DNA from: Chryseobacterium sp. GVT01B
GTDB taxonomy: Bacteria > Bacteroidota > Bacteroidia > Flavobacteriales > Weeksellaceae
DNA length: 64,000 nt
Assembly: GCF_019970045.1 (NCBI RefSeq)
Contig: NZ_JAHXYI010000001.1
Location: 496,001-560,000, forward strand
Direction of reading: 5' to 3'
The position numbers and the translations under genes were made by a program. Below, in pieces: positions 17,334-27,243 of the stretch (positions within the stretch are counted from its first letter, which is position 1; each line of letters opens with the position of its first letter). The notes under the pieces are model-generated. The model was not told the DNA's origin. It searched no databases and saw only the letters and a list, made by a program, of their open reading frames with translations.

Positions 17334-17939
17334 ATGAGAAAATTATTATTTGTAATCATGTGTGTGTTGGCATTGCTTATTGGTGCTTATCCTCTTCTTT
17401 ATGCTTTTGTAGAGCATAAACATACCTTTTTAGGTTCCAAATCTCCAGAGATACTTCATAATATTATCTGGAAAACTGCATTTTTTGCCCATATCATTTT
17501 CGGAGGTCTGGCACTTTTTATTGGCTGGCGTCAGTTTGGCAGTTCATTCAGGAGTAAATATCTCAAGATCCATAGGAAACTTGGAAGTATCTATGTGATT
17601 GCAGTAGTCATAAGTTCCGTTTCAGCTGTTTATATGGGCTTTTATGCCAATGGCGGACTGATTTCCTCAATAGGGTTTATCAGTTTAGGATGCATCTGGC
17701 TGATAACGACTCTTATGGCAGTTTGGCAGATAAGAAAAGGAAATGTTGTGATGCATCAACAGTTCATGATTTACAGCTACGCCTGTACTTTTGCCGCAGT
17801 GACACTGAGATTGTGGTATCCATTGCTAACCAATATTACCGGTGATCCTGAGAATTCTTATATTGCTGTTGCCTGGTTGTGCTGGGTTCCTAATTTGTTG
17901 GTTGCTTATTTGATCAATAAAAGAATAGTTGTGGTATAG
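17334..17939 (+). CDS. DUF2306-type membrane protein
   Basis: About 201 residues from the Met at 17334, chosen because it begins MRKLLFVIMC and goes straight into the first membrane helix; the open frame extends 34 codons upstream without a plausible protein. About six hydrophobic segments are visible. The conserved features KIHRKLGSIYVIAV and VMHQQFMIYSYA, with His in membrane-facing segments, are typical of the DUF2306 family, whose His residues suggest haem or redox binding. The role is unknown. It follows the AraC-type gene by 131 bp on the same strand and may be its target. Confidence 0.75.
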   Translation: MRKLLFVIMCVLALLIGAYPLLYAFVEHKHTFLGSKSPEILHNIIWKTAFFAHIIFGGLALFIGWRQFGSSFRSKYLKIHRKLGSIYVIAVVISSVSAVYMGFYANGGLISSIGFISLGCIWLITTLMAVWQIRKGNVVMHQQFMIYSYACTFAAVTLRLWYPLLTNITGDPENSYIAVAWLCWVPNLLVAYLINKRIVVV

Positions 17940-17965
17940 ATTTTCTTTCAAAGGAAGATTATATT

Positions 17966-19459
17966 CTATTCCGGCAGCTTTTCATACTCCATACTTTTCA
18001 TTTCTAAATTTAAATATTTATTTCCTTCATTTTTATAATGCTGAGGGGCCTCAAGACCCATGTATTTCATAATCAGAGGATAGATGTAAGTCGTTTGGGT
18101 CTGTTTGGTTTCATGTCCGGTGATTCTATACGTTGCAGGAACCTTATCACCATACCATACAAAAAACGGAACCTGAGTAGATTCTTTAGAGTCTACGTGA
18201 AGTAATTTGTCACCTTGTATTTTAATTCCATGGTCTGAAGCATAGATGACTACAGAATTGGTATTTTTTAATGTTCGGAAAATATTATTGAAAACATAAT
18301 CCGTGTATTTTATAGAGCTGTCATAGCAGTTTAAATTCTCAGAATTCCAGTTGGGAGGGAGTCTGTTGCACGGATTCGGATGGCTTCCCATGATGTGGAG
18401 AACCACAAATTTATCTTCTTTTTTCTGAATCACCTTCTCCAGTTCCGGAACAATCACTTCATCATAGCCATTTACCCATTTTTTATTTTTAGACATTGAT
18501 GCGATGGCTGTTATTCCTCTTGCGCTCGCCTGTGTGCTAAGCCAGAAAGAATTGTATCCGGTTTGGTTGGCCAGATTAATGATATTGTAGGATAGCTTGT
18601 CATAACGGTATCTGAACTCATCCGGATGAATGCTGGACAGCATTAAAGGAACGCTCAGATTGGTAATTCCTGCAGGAGAAACAGCATTGTCGAAAATCAT
18701 CATATTTCCGGCCTGCTGATCCGTAAAAGGAGTAGTTTTCTTGTTGTAGCCGTATAATGACATGTTTTGTTTTCTCTCAGACTCTCCAATGATCAAAATT
18801 ACATTTTCTATTCCTGGCTGTATTTTTTTGATATTAAAAACCGGAATATTCTTTGTGAGAGCATTGATATCTTCCTGAATATCTTGTGCAATGCGGAAAT
18901 CAGTATAATGATAGTATACATTTTTAATCATGCTTCCTCCACCTTTATTACTTACATATCTATGTTTGAGGAAAAAAATGAATGGCATGATAAGCCACAA
19001 TAATGCAATAAATATGAACTTGAAATTGAAAGTAACTACGCTTTTTCTCAGATAGTTGATCGTATATAGCATTATACCCCAAAATAGTAAACATAAAATA
19101 CCAGGTAGGATAAACATATAAGACATACTCATAGCCTCGTTCACATTAGACTCTACAATACTTATGGCCATTCCTATATTGAATCCGGAATGATAAATAA
19201 GAAAGCAGGAGGCTGAAATAAGAAAATTAAGACTTAATAATAAGCATAGGATAACTGCAATAATGGATGTATATTTATTTTTAAAGAGAAATGCATTGAA
19301 TACAAGAAACGAACAAAACATAATTCCATACTCAAAAATATTCCGGATACTATCCAATTTTTCAGGACCAAATAAATTATCAAAGATATAAGGAAATGAA
19401 ATCAAAAAACCTGTTAGGTATATTATAATGAGAAGAATTGGAACTATTTTTTTGAGCAT
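17966..19459 (-). CDS. EptA-like phosphoethanolamine transferase
   Basis: The 497-residue protein has an N-terminal block of about five membrane helices (residues 5-165) and a periplasmic alkaline-phosphatase/sulfatase-fold domain. Metal ligand Glu226 lies in IIGESERKQNMSLYGY and the nucleophile is probably Thr266 in AGITNLSVP, the same 40-residue spacing as Glu240/Thr280 in Neisseria EptA. MGSHPNPCNRLPP and YASDHGIKI follow. The family transfers phosphoethanolamine from phosphatidylethanolamine to lipid A or core sugars, lowering surface charge and raising polymyxin resistance. Convergent with the DUF2306 gene and not in an operon. Confidence 0.88.
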   Translation of the reverse strand: MLKKIVPILLIIIYLTGFLISFPYIFDNLFGPEKLDSIRNIFEYGIMFCSFLVFNAFLFKNKYTSIIAVILCLLLSLNFLISASCFLIYHSGFNIGMAISIVESNVNEAMSMSYMFILPGILCLLFWGIMLYTINYLRKSVVTFNFKFIFIALLWLIMPFIFFLKHRYVSNKGGGSMIKNVYYHYTDFRIAQDIQEDINALTKNIPVFNIKKIQPGIENVILIIGESERKQNMSLYGYNKKTTPFTDQQAGNMMIFDNAVSPAGITNLSVPLMLSSIHPDEFRYRYDKLSYNIINLANQTGYNSFWLSTQASARGITAIASMSKNKKWVNGYDEVIVPELEKVIQKKEDKFVVLHIMGSHPNPCNRLPPNWNSENLNCYDSSIKYTDYVFNNIFRTLKNTNSVVIYASDHGIKIQGDKLLHVDSKESTQVPFFVWYGDKVPATYRITGHETKQTQTTYIYPLIMKYMGLEAPQHYKNEGNKYLNLEMKSMEYEKLPE

Positions 19460-20105
19460 GATTGTATATATGTTTTCGGGGCTGTTAAGATCATTTTTTA
19501 ATCATCTTTCTTAAGTGTCTTCCGGGTAAGAGCCTGCTGAATATCAGAATCATGTGTTGCATGAGAAGAATTATTATCAGATAACAATTCTTAGAGATTA
19601 AAGATATTGTATCAACTCAAAAAAGAAACTTTTGAAAGATAAATTGCTACAGTTGCATGACGGAGCGTTATTTCTGTCCGTTTATATTTTCAATGATGGT
19701 AGAAAAAGTAACTATAGAGTTGATATTGCAGATAAAGAATGGGAATAATGAGGGTGTGTTTCTTTCATCAAAAATTATTTTTTTAAATTAATAATAAGCC
19801 TGGGTTGTGTTTTTAATATTAAGCGATTTTTTTCAGAACAAGTGACATTGGAATCATCCGGATTATACAACATAATATTGTTTATAAAGCCGGTTAATTG
19901 TATCGTTATTTTCATAACCAAACAATGCCTTTTTTACAAATGTACACGAAATTACCGATAAATACAAGTAGAATTTTTACGATAAGTGGCTGAAATTACT
20001 ACATTTTATGGTTGATATAATCCATTGTAGCATTTGGGATAGGGATGATTTTTGTTGAATTTTCTATTATAATTAAGAGAATTTGAAATTTTAATATTTT
20101 TAAAT
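19460..20105. other. Gene-poor region before the large secreted protein's terminator
   Basis: About 650 bp of AT-rich sequence lie upstream of the EptA-like gene. The only coding signal is a 48-codon open stretch at 19602-19748, listed separately. I see no promoter match of quality, repeat or RNA gene. Confidence 0.5.
19602..19748 (+). pseudogene. Possible C-terminal gene remnant
   Basis: A 48-codon frame without a start codon reads like a real protein end: LQLHDGALFLSVYIFNDGR followed by KSNYRVDIADKEWE and a stop. The frame is closed upstream by a stop at 19599. The amino-acid mix looks natural, unlike the surrounding AT-rich sequence. It could equally be a chance frame. The family is unknown. 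Confidence 0.3.
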
Positions 20106-20131
20106 AAAAAAAACGGCCCCAATTGGGACCG
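20106..20131 (-). terminator. Terminator of the 1654-residue secreted protein
   Basis: On the minus strand a 7-bp G/C-rich stem (20125-20131 with 20114-20120, one T:G pair) and an AATT loop run into eight T. It lies 22 nt after the stop. Confidence 0.85.
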
Positions 20132-20153
20132 CTAATTTTAGAGTAAGAGATGA

Positions 20154-23100
20154 TTATTCCTTGATGATTTTCACCAATGCTTCAGAATTGTTGATTCTTA
20201 CTAAATAAGCTCCGGATATCAAAGATGAAAGATCTGTCTTTTCATTTTCGAATTTGCCGGACTTGATAAGTTGTCCAGACATATTGTAAATCTGGTAATA
20301 ATATTCCTTCACCTCGTTAGGTTTTATATACAGAATACTTTTTACTGGATTCGGGAAAACAGTCAGTTTGTCCTTTACAACCATTTCCGTAACCTTGGCT
20401 TGTTCAAAGGTATTGGTTGCTTTTCTAAAGGCATCCTTAGGTACAGCAATCGCATTAGGGTTGTATCTCGGAATCTCTTTTCCTTCAGCATCATATTGAA
20501 TCTTAGCGCAACGGCAAGACATTCCTGCCTGTGGTGAGAATGCAAAGGAAGGATTCAGGAAATACAACTTATCATTTGTACCGGTAGTAATTTCTATATT
20601 GAAATACATTCCTGCTGCTTGTCCCGCTGTTCCTAATGGGGAAGAAGTCCAAATACCTGACCTTCTAAGATGAGCTGTTACATCTGGAGTTACTATTTCG
20701 TCAAGTGTTTTCCCTCCTAAGAAGCCTCTGATACCATTGTTGGCATAGTTTCCAATGTTGTATTCAGGTCTGTTTAGAATGAATCCATATCTTATAGGCA
20801 GCTTATTGGTAGGTATTACCCTTACATATCCACCTAGATAAGTCATTTTATTGATATTATACGCCTCATTGCTTACGAATGCGTTAACATCTGAAGGGTC
20901 TATTCCATACAGGTTTTTATAAACTCCTGATTGTAGGATGCTAAACTTGGCATTATAGAACCAAGGCGAATTACCTTTAGCATATGCTAAATATCCATCA
21001 AATATATTGACTCCTTCTGTGGATGTACCTTGCAAATCTGGTATTCTCCACCCTTCAGGGCAAGGGTCATAAGGGGATTTTTCGGTAGCATGTCCCCAAC
21101 GATTTGAAAGCAGCCCATTCTCATCAGATAACCAATCTTTAACTGCATTGGTAGAATTATTATACATGAATATGAACGGATTGTTTACAGAATATTTTAT
21201 GATTTTTTTTATTCTGTCGGATGTAGTATCATTCGAATTGACTACACTTGAATACGTGGAATATTCTTTAGTATAATTTGCTTCGTAGCTTGTATTGTTA
21301 ATTGCGGCAGAGTATATTGGGGTAGTGCCACTTAAACCTGTTTGTCTGAAAACAGTATAGACATTGAATGAACGGGATGTATTGTAAAAGCCTCCGGGAT
21401 TATAAAATACTGGGATTGGGTCTTTTCTTCCCCATTGGAAGTGCATACCACCACTGTTTTTTATCTGCAATACCCTTAAGCTATTGGCCGCCGTTGGGTC
21501 AGCTGGATTGTATGATAGAGGGTCAGTGGTTGTTTCTGCAGGCTGTGCCATATGTGTATCAATAAAAGGCATTTGTGCACCTAAATCCCTATCCATTAAA
21601 ATGGTTTTTAAAGGTACTCCATAGTAGCTGTTCGTAGGGTTCACGATCTGGTTACTTGTGTCAGGTTTAATGCCTTCGTTGGCTACGGTCTCTGTCGTGA
21701 ATTCAGCTTGCTGTTGTACGATTGATTGTGGAGCCCATATATGCCAGCTCCAGATAATAGGGTCACTGTTGTTATTGTTTGCCCACTGTCCTGAACTTCC
21801 AAGATGGAATGCAACTACCGCATTACCCGTTTTGTTTTCGTTAAGCGTTACTCTTAATATTGCATTTTCTATAGAGCCGTCTATTATTTCAACTTTTGAA
21901 ATCAAAGTTTTATCCGTTGTCCAAACAATGGAAGTTGATTTAGTATTTCCAGTAGGGAAATCATTATTCTCCGATAAGTATAGTTTATACATCGCATAGG
22001 CTTTTCTCAAAGGGATATCGATGATTCTATCTTTATCGGCTGGATTAGCAGTGGCTAATGTCGAGTTGGTATACTCAATGTAGCTATTAGATTCCTTTGT
22101 CCATTTCTTTAATTCCTCCAACGTATATTGTGTTGGAGAAGCGGTCACATATTCTGTTTCAAAGGAAGTTGGCATATAGGCGTCATTTGGGTCCTTTATA
22201 CAACGTACAGCTCTTGTTTCATAGGTGTTTCCTTCCAGAACACGATTGTACGCTATATTATGCCACCCCACATTTGAATGTCCAGGGACATTTCCAGCAT
22301 CAGATATAAGGAAAAGGCCTCTGGCTCCTGTAACAGGAGTTTCTCCTGGACTGATGGAAGAGAAGAACGTGGAAGCGTGGAGTGCTCCATCACTGTGCTG
22401 ATCCTGAAAACCTATGATTGGCTGTTTGTATAGTTTGTTCCCATCCCTTAAGCCATCAATCTGTGCACTGGTACGATTGGCCAGAGTCATTGGTTGAGGG
22501 TAGTATTCATAGTTCCCAGTGATTGGCAACATTCCTAAATTTCTATCTGCAACATTGCTCAGGTCAAATCCATAACCAGGATATACCTTTATTCCTGGAT
22601 ATTGAACATTTGGAGTATTAGGAAGAATATCCACATTACCCAGGCCTCCGGTTTTACCCCATGGGCTGGATTTAGGTGAGGCATCTACAGATGAGTAGAA
22701 AGAAGGAACCCTCCATCCACAAGGGCATGGGTCATAAGAGGATTTCATTGCATATTGCTTACTTTCCTTAGCAACGGTTGCATCAGAAGTATTCATGTTC
22801 ACCCATTTTCCACCACGGGTATCTCCCCACAGATCCCAGGTTTCATTATCGTAATGGTTGTTACTATTGAATACCTTATACTTGTTTTTTGAGAACCATG
22901 TGGTTTGCTCCTTTCTTTCCCAATCATTGGTACCAGGACCTTGAATCAAGTAATTTTCTCCATTGTTAACAGGGGTTTCCCCTATTTTATACACATAAAC
23001 CGGTGGAATAATTAAGTTGATTGGGTTGTTGATGGAATATCTGATGTTTCCATTAGGTGAATCAAAACCAGTATTGTCGGTTGCTGCATAAAGATTTCCT

Positions 23101-25118
23101 CTATATTTTGAAGGAACAGAACCTTTCAATGTTCCTACTTCTCCTCTGATGGTATATAGGGAAAGATCCTTATAATTGGATGGGAACGGGTCTTTTCTTC
23201 CCCACTGATATTGCAACCCTCCTGATTTGTGGAAATCATGGCCTACAAGGTTGGCATTGGTTGCTCCAAGGTTTCTGTCCATCCATTTCCAGTCCGTTAC
23301 CAGGTTGTTGTTTTTATCAGCCTCAAATCCTTGATGATAAGTGCTTCCATTCGTTGGATCATCTGTAACCCAAACGTGCCATGTCCAGTATACCTTGTCA
23401 TCGATACGATAAGAAACAACGGCATTTCCTTCCTTCAATTTATTGACAAGTACTTTAATCTTGGCATTTTCTCCTGTTCCTTCCAATGCCACTGATTTTA
23501 TCAATCCCACTTCATCTTCCCAATATAATCCGGCCTTGGCAATTCCTACATCCGGAATTTTGGTGTAGCTGTTTTGTTCATCCTTCATGAGATCTCCTCC
23601 TTTTGCCCACATTTCGTATGCTTTTTTGACAGGAATATAAAGACCATCCACATTATTACCATTTTTATCTTTTCCTGTAAAAATGTAGCTGTTGGGGGCT
23701 TTGGTCCAGTCTATCGCGTTATTGTCCGGAAGAGCTCCTGAGTTTATTGTGAAACATGAATTTACACATTCTCCAACATTATAAGGGATATTGAAAATTC
23801 CTACATAGTTGATGAATTTTGATATTTCCGATTCAATATCCTGTAGTGAACGTACGGGTTGATAGAAACTGGTGATATTATTTCGAAGGGCACCCATACC
23901 ATATAAAGTCATTTCCGGTGTATTAGAAATAATCAGGTCTTCAGAACCCGGTCCCCTGCGGGCATTTCCTTCATTATTGGTATAACCGAAATAAGGATCA
24001 CCATAATTACTGTGAGCCGTAAGGTTGGTAATGTTAATGTAGGATCCATTACTTTTGTATACCCTGAATCCTGTAATATAGCTGGATACAATTACGATAG
24101 GTTCCTGGTCAGTCATGAAGTCAGATAGTTTTTCATGGATGGTGTTGTACATGTTGAAGTATCTGCTTTCCAGATTGTTTGGATTCTTAAAATTGTGATA
24201 ACCTGGTCCATTGGGTTCTCCTGGCCATTGGCTGAACTTCATCATCAATCCGTTGATTGAATATTTTCCTGCAAACATATATACAGGATCATCATAGCTA
24301 TACAAATAAGGGATTGGATGTCCAGGCATTTCGTTGTAAATGAACTCTGGAGTGGCACCCAATGTATCGCTTATAGCTCCTGTATTAATCATTTTCACGG
24401 ATTTACTTCCATTTGTATCTGTAAGGAGATCCGAAGGATTCGTTGGAGAGAATACAACATCATCTTTTTTATTGTTCATGATGACATTGCTAAGTTTATT
24501 CCAGGCATGGGCTGACGTTACTCTGTCTTTGATACCCGTAACTTTTCCTGTATTGTCTAGGATCAGCGTTCCTTCTTTTTTGGGTGTCAAAAGAATGGTG
24601 TATTCATTTTCGTCAAGGTCGCAGTTGGTAGGGTTGTAATCTCCTTGTTTGTAATGGCTTACGGACTTGTTCCATGCCACGCTATTGAAATTGCTGAGGT
24701 TTGAGTTGGAATTCAATTCAATCTTCAGGTTGTAGATTGCTGTAGTTGTTTCAGGCAGTTCAAAAACAGCTTTAAGATTTTCATTGTACTGATTGTAGGA
24801 ATACAGAATCTTGCACCAAGCGGTGACCCAGTTGCCTTGCGGGGTCTGGTACTTAATCTCCATTCGGACATCGTCGCTGGTAAATGGTTTTGTAAATTTT
24901 CCTTCAATAACTACCAACCCTTTTTGGTTGACGTTCTGCTGAATGGTAAAACCTGGATCTAAATCATAGACATAAGGCGGCGTATAACGATTCACCCCTG
25001 GAGGTTTTTCTTTTCCATAACTGTACTCTGCCGGAATGGAAGAGAGTCTGGAAAAAGCTTGGCTGGGTACTATACAGAATAGTACGGCAATAGCTCTGAG
25101 CATAGACTTTTTTTTCAT
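20154..25118 (-). CDS. Large type IX-secreted protein with a duplicated FISUMP-like module
   Basis: This 1654-residue protein has a signal peptide (about 1-23, SQAFS) and a C-terminal type IX sorting domain (about 1577-1654: LTVFPNPVKSILYI, YQIYNMSGQLIKSG, GAYLVRINN). It is therefore exported across the outer membrane and probably tethered to the surface. Between about 480 and 1560 a module of some 500 residues occurs twice, with the landmarks in the same order: IPVKKAYEMW/IPLRKAYAMY, WTWHVWV/WSWHIWA, MDRNLGA (near 611)/MDRDLGA (near 1173), QWGRKDPFP/QWGRKDPIP, and YDPCPCGWRVP (near 794)/YDPCPEGWRIP (near 1350). These resemble the fibrobacter-succinogenes major paralogous domain. The N-terminal 450 residues look unrelated. 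It is a probable adhesin or surface binding protein; no catalytic site is seen. Confidence 0.88.
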   Translation of the reverse strand: MKKKSMLRAIAVLFCIVPSQAFSRLSSIPAEYSYGKEKPPGVNRYTPPYVYDLDPGFTIQQNVNQKGLVVIEGKFTKPFTSDDVRMEIKYQTPQGNWVTAWCKILYSYNQYNENLKAVFELPETTTAIYNLKIELNSNSNLSNFNSVAWNKSVSHYKQGDYNPTNCDLDENEYTILLTPKKEGTLILDNTGKVTGIKDRVTSAHAWNKLSNVIMNNKKDDVVFSPTNPSDLLTDTNGSKSVKMINTGAISDTLGATPEFIYNEMPGHPIPYLYSYDDPVYMFAGKYSINGLMMKFSQWPGEPNGPGYHNFKNPNNLESRYFNMYNTIHEKLSDFMTDQEPIVIVSSYITGFRVYKSNGSYINITNLTAHSNYGDPYFGYTNNEGNARRGPGSEDLIISNTPEMTLYGMGALRNNITSFYQPVRSLQDIESEISKFINYVGIFNIPYNVGECVNSCFTINSGALPDNNAIDWTKAPNSYIFTGKDKNGNNVDGLYIPVKKAYEMWAKGGDLMKDEQNSYTKIPDVGIAKAGLYWEDEVGLIKSVALEGTGENAKIKVLVNKLKEGNAVVSYRIDDKVYWTWHVWVTDDPTNGSTYHQGFEADKNNNLVTDWKWMDRNLGATNANLVGHDFHKSGGLQYQWGRKDPFPSNYKDLSLYTIRGEVGTLKGSVPSKYRGNLYAATDNTGFDSPNGNIRYSINNPINLIIPPVYVYKIGETPVNNGENYLIQGPGTNDWERKEQTTWFSKNKYKVFNSNNHYDNETWDLWGDTRGGKWVNMNTSDATVAKESKQYAMKSSYDPCPCGWRVPSFYSSVDASPKSSPWGKTGGLGNVDILPNTPNVQYPGIKVYPGYGFDLSNVADRNLGMLPITGNYEYYPQPMTLANRTSAQIDGLRDGNKLYKQPIIGFQDQHSDGALHASTFFSSISPGETPVTGARGLFLISDAGNVPGHSNVGWHNIAYNRVLEGNTYETRAVRCIKDPNDAYMPTSFETEYVTASPTQYTLEELKKWTKESNSYIEYTNSTLATANPADKDRIIDIPLRKAYAMYKLYLSENNDFPTGNTKSTSIVWTTDKTLISKVEIIDGSIENAILRVTLNENKTGNAVVAFHLGSSGQWANNNNSDPIIWSWHIWAPQSIVQQQAEFTTETVANEGIKPDTSNQIVNPTNSYYGVPLKTILMDRDLGAQMPFIDTHMAQPAETTTDPLSYNPADPTAANSLRVLQIKNSGGMHFQWGRKDPIPVFYNPGGFYNTSRSFNVYTVFRQTGLSGTTPIYSAAINNTSYEANYTKEYSTYSSVVNSNDTTSDRIKKIIKYSVNNPFIFMYNNSTNAVKDWLSDENGLLSNRWGHATEKSPYDPCPEGWRIPDLQGTSTEGVNIFDGYLAYAKGNSPWFYNAKFSILQSGVYKNLYGIDPSDVNAFVSNEAYNINKMTYLGGYVRVIPTNKLPIRYGFILNRPEYNIGNYANNGIRGFLGGKTLDEIVTPDVTAHLRRSGIWTSSPLGTAGQAAGMYFNIEITTGTNDKLYFLNPSFAFSPQAGMSCRCAKIQYDAEGKEIPRYNPNAIAVPKDAFRKATNTFEQAKVTEMVVKDKLTVFPNPVKSILYIKPNEVKEYYYQIYNMSGQLIKSGKFENEKTDLSSLISGAYLVRINNSEALVKIIKE

Positions 25119-25521
25119 GGTGTTTAGAATTTATTAAACGTTGTGTTTTTTGGAGTTTTAAAATATTCAGATTCACAATAAAAGACCAGCTTGCTTTCTT
25201 CATTTATTGTGAAAAAAAAGCAAGGTCCATAAACATGAGTGTTTACAGGTGTTCTGATTTTAAATACTGATGCTGTGTTTCTGAAGTGTAAAAGAATGGG
25301 CAGTCGTAGTTTTTCAACTACCCGGTTGAATTTGAGTGTTTTTTTTCATAGTTGTGTGTTTTTTAATTTTTTAAAAATGAATTATAGTATTACTGTTTTC
25401 ATTTTTTTGTAAAAATAGAAAAAAATAATAAATTCCAAATAGTATAGCAGAATTTTATGATTGGTTCTGTTTTAGACTATGTTACGCCAGACTTTTCAAA
25501 AATCTTCAGACGTTGGCAGGT
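25119..25521. other. Intergenic region between secreted-protein gene and polysaccharide locus
   Basis: About 400 bp of AT-rich sequence contain the promoter of the large secreted gene, which I could not place with confidence, and the 3' end of the first glycan operon. A short inverted repeat near 25308-25323 lacks a T tract and is not a convincing terminator. Confidence 0.4.
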
Positions 25522-26076
25522 TTATATCTTATTGTTGATATAGCCTTGTGTTGCTTTTGAATTTGGAAAAATTTTTCCGGGGTTTCCCATAACTATAGAA
25601 TCCTGTGGCACATCAAAATTAACATAAGAATTAGGAACAATCAATACATTATTGCCAATAGTAATACCTCCTACAATTACAGCATTGGTGCCTATCCATA
25701 CTTCATCACCAATAACGGGAGAACCTTCATTTTTCCCACGGTTTTGCTGGCCGATGGTAACTCCTTGCGCGATATTACAATTTTTTCCAATAACTGTTTT
25801 CGGATTGATGACAAGACTTCCCCAGTGTCCCAGATAAAAACCTTCCCCAATCTGAGTTTCAGGATAAATCTGAAATCCGTATTTGATCTGATAATGTCTT
25901 AATACAATTCTCCAGAACGTATTCAAAAGAGGGCTTTTCTGATACTTCTGAGCCTTTCTCAAAATGTAAACAAAATGAAGATTAGGATTAATACATTTTT
26001 TCCAGATCTGAAATGTTGAAAGCCATTTTCCGCTTTCCCGGTAAAAGTCTTTTTGAATGATAGAATAATCAGCCAT
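25522..26076 (-). CDS. Hexapeptide-repeat O-acetyltransferase (CysE-like)
   Basis: About 184 residues from ATG 26076; a TTG two codons earlier is possible. The second half folds as a left-handed beta helix built from hexapeptide repeats (VIGKNCNIAQGVTIG, VIGDEVWIGTNAVIVG, IGNNVLIVPNSYV), closing with the VMGNPGKI loop typical of serine acetyltransferase-like and colanic-acid-type enzymes. These transfer acetyl or other acyl groups from acyl-CoA to sugar hydroxyls. It is the last gene of a five-gene minus-strand operon with glycosyltransferases, so a glycan sugar is the likely acceptor. Confidence 0.85.
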   Translation of the reverse strand: MADYSIIQKDFYRESGKWLSTFQIWKKCINPNLHFVYILRKAQKYQKSPLLNTFWRIVLRHYQIKYGFQIYPETQIGEGFYLGHWGSLVINPKTVIGKNCNIAQGVTIGQQNRGKNEGSPVIGDEVWIGTNAVIVGGITIGNNVLIVPNSYVNFDVPQDSIVMGNPGKIFPNSKATQGYINNKI

Positions 26077-26087
26077 TGTCAATGTTT

Positions 26088-27233
26088 TTATGCTTCATCA
26101 ATTATTTTCTGAAGATGTTCCACAGATTTTTCCAATACAAATGGTAGCTCTGTTTGTGAAATCTGTTTTTTGTATTCCTCAGTGATATTTTTATCAGTAA
26201 GAAACTTTTTCATTCCTTCATATATTCCTTCTTCAGAGTTTTCTGTGATATTTCCCAGTTTTCCGTTTTGCAGAAGGTCTTTGATACCAGAAATATCCGT
26301 TGCAGAAATAGGTTTGTTAAGAATAAGTGCTTCGGCGATAATCGTAGGGAATCCTTCATGTCGGGAAGACATAATATAAAAGTCTGCTTTTTTCATATAT
26401 GGATACGGGTTACTGCTAAAGCCAAGCATTTTTGCAGTATCCTGAAGTCCTAACGTATTAAGCTGATTCTGAATAGTCTCAAAGTCATAGCCATCGCCAA
26501 TGATTAGCAATTGATGTTTGAATCCTTCATCTATCAATTTTTTATGAATATTCAATAACCTGTCATACCCTTTCTGTGGATATACGGTTCCTACAGTTAC
26601 AAAAGTGGGAAAGTCACTACTGAAAGGATAGTCGTTGATTTCAACATCAGCCTTTTTTAAAGTATCATTTTTATCTATCGGATTAAAGATTTTGATCACG
26701 TTTTGTTTCTCCTCATCATTCTCTGCAATCTTGAGCATTTCTTCTTTCAGTTTATCTGAAATTACCAGTATTCTGTCGAATTTAAAAAGCTGTCTGATTA
26801 CATCGTGTGTATATTCTTTCAGATTAAAAATATCATTCTGAATCCAGATTATTTTTTTTGAATCCTTTTGCGGACTGGAAAGCAGCTCTTTATACATCCC
26901 ATGAATAGCCGCTATTTCCACATCATATTTTTTGTTTTTCAAAACAAATCTGTAAAGAAGTGATGGAAACCATAAAAACATTTTCTGATACAATACCCTG
27001 AATGCCTTCACCGGAATTTCATGAGGCCTGTTGGTGGTAATCATTTCTCCCTTAAGTAAATAATGCAGGTTGACCCATGACGGAATTTCCTTGATATACA
27101 TTCCCGTATACAGGTTGATTAGAAGATCTATTTCATATTTATCCTCTGGAAGGTTTTTGAGAAAGTTGACAAGAACTTTTTCTGCACCGCCATGACGGAG
27201 GGAACCGATACGTATAAGAATTTTTTTCTTCAA
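26088..27233 (-). CDS. GT4 family glycosyltransferase
   Basis: The 381-residue protein has a GT-B fold. The N-terminal acceptor domain starts with RIGSLRHGGAEKVLVNFL. The C-terminal nucleotide-sugar domain has TVGTVYPQKGYDRLL, LIIGDGYDFE, and the E-x7-E motif in SRHEGFPTIIAEAL. The start codon appears to be TTG; the next Met is about 50 codons in. It probably transfers a hexose in the cytoplasm during assembly of the glycan repeat. It is a close paralog of the GT4 gene at 31958-33112, with shared NPYPYMKKADFYI against NPYPYIKKADYFI. Donor and linkage unknown. Confidence 0.9.
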   Translation of the reverse strand: MKKKILIRIGSLRHGGAEKVLVNFLKNLPEDKYEIDLLINLYTGMYIKEIPSWVNLHYLLKGEMITTNRPHEIPVKAFRVLYQKMFLWFPSLLYRFVLKNKKYDVEIAAIHGMYKELLSSPQKDSKKIIWIQNDIFNLKEYTHDVIRQLFKFDRILVISDKLKEEMLKIAENDEEKQNVIKIFNPIDKNDTLKKADVEINDYPFSSDFPTFVTVGTVYPQKGYDRLLNIHKKLIDEGFKHQLLIIGDGYDFETIQNQLNTLGLQDTAKMLGFSSNPYPYMKKADFYIMSSRHEGFPTIIAEALILNKPISATDISGIKDLLQNGKLGNITENSEEGIYEGMKKFLTDKNITEEYKKQISQTELPFVLEKSVEHLQKIIDEA

Positions 27234-27243
27234 AGGAGTAGTA

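Noticed and set aside
25308..25323. Inverted repeat as a terminator for the glycan operon
   Set aside because: The stem is only six base pairs and no T run follows on either strand.
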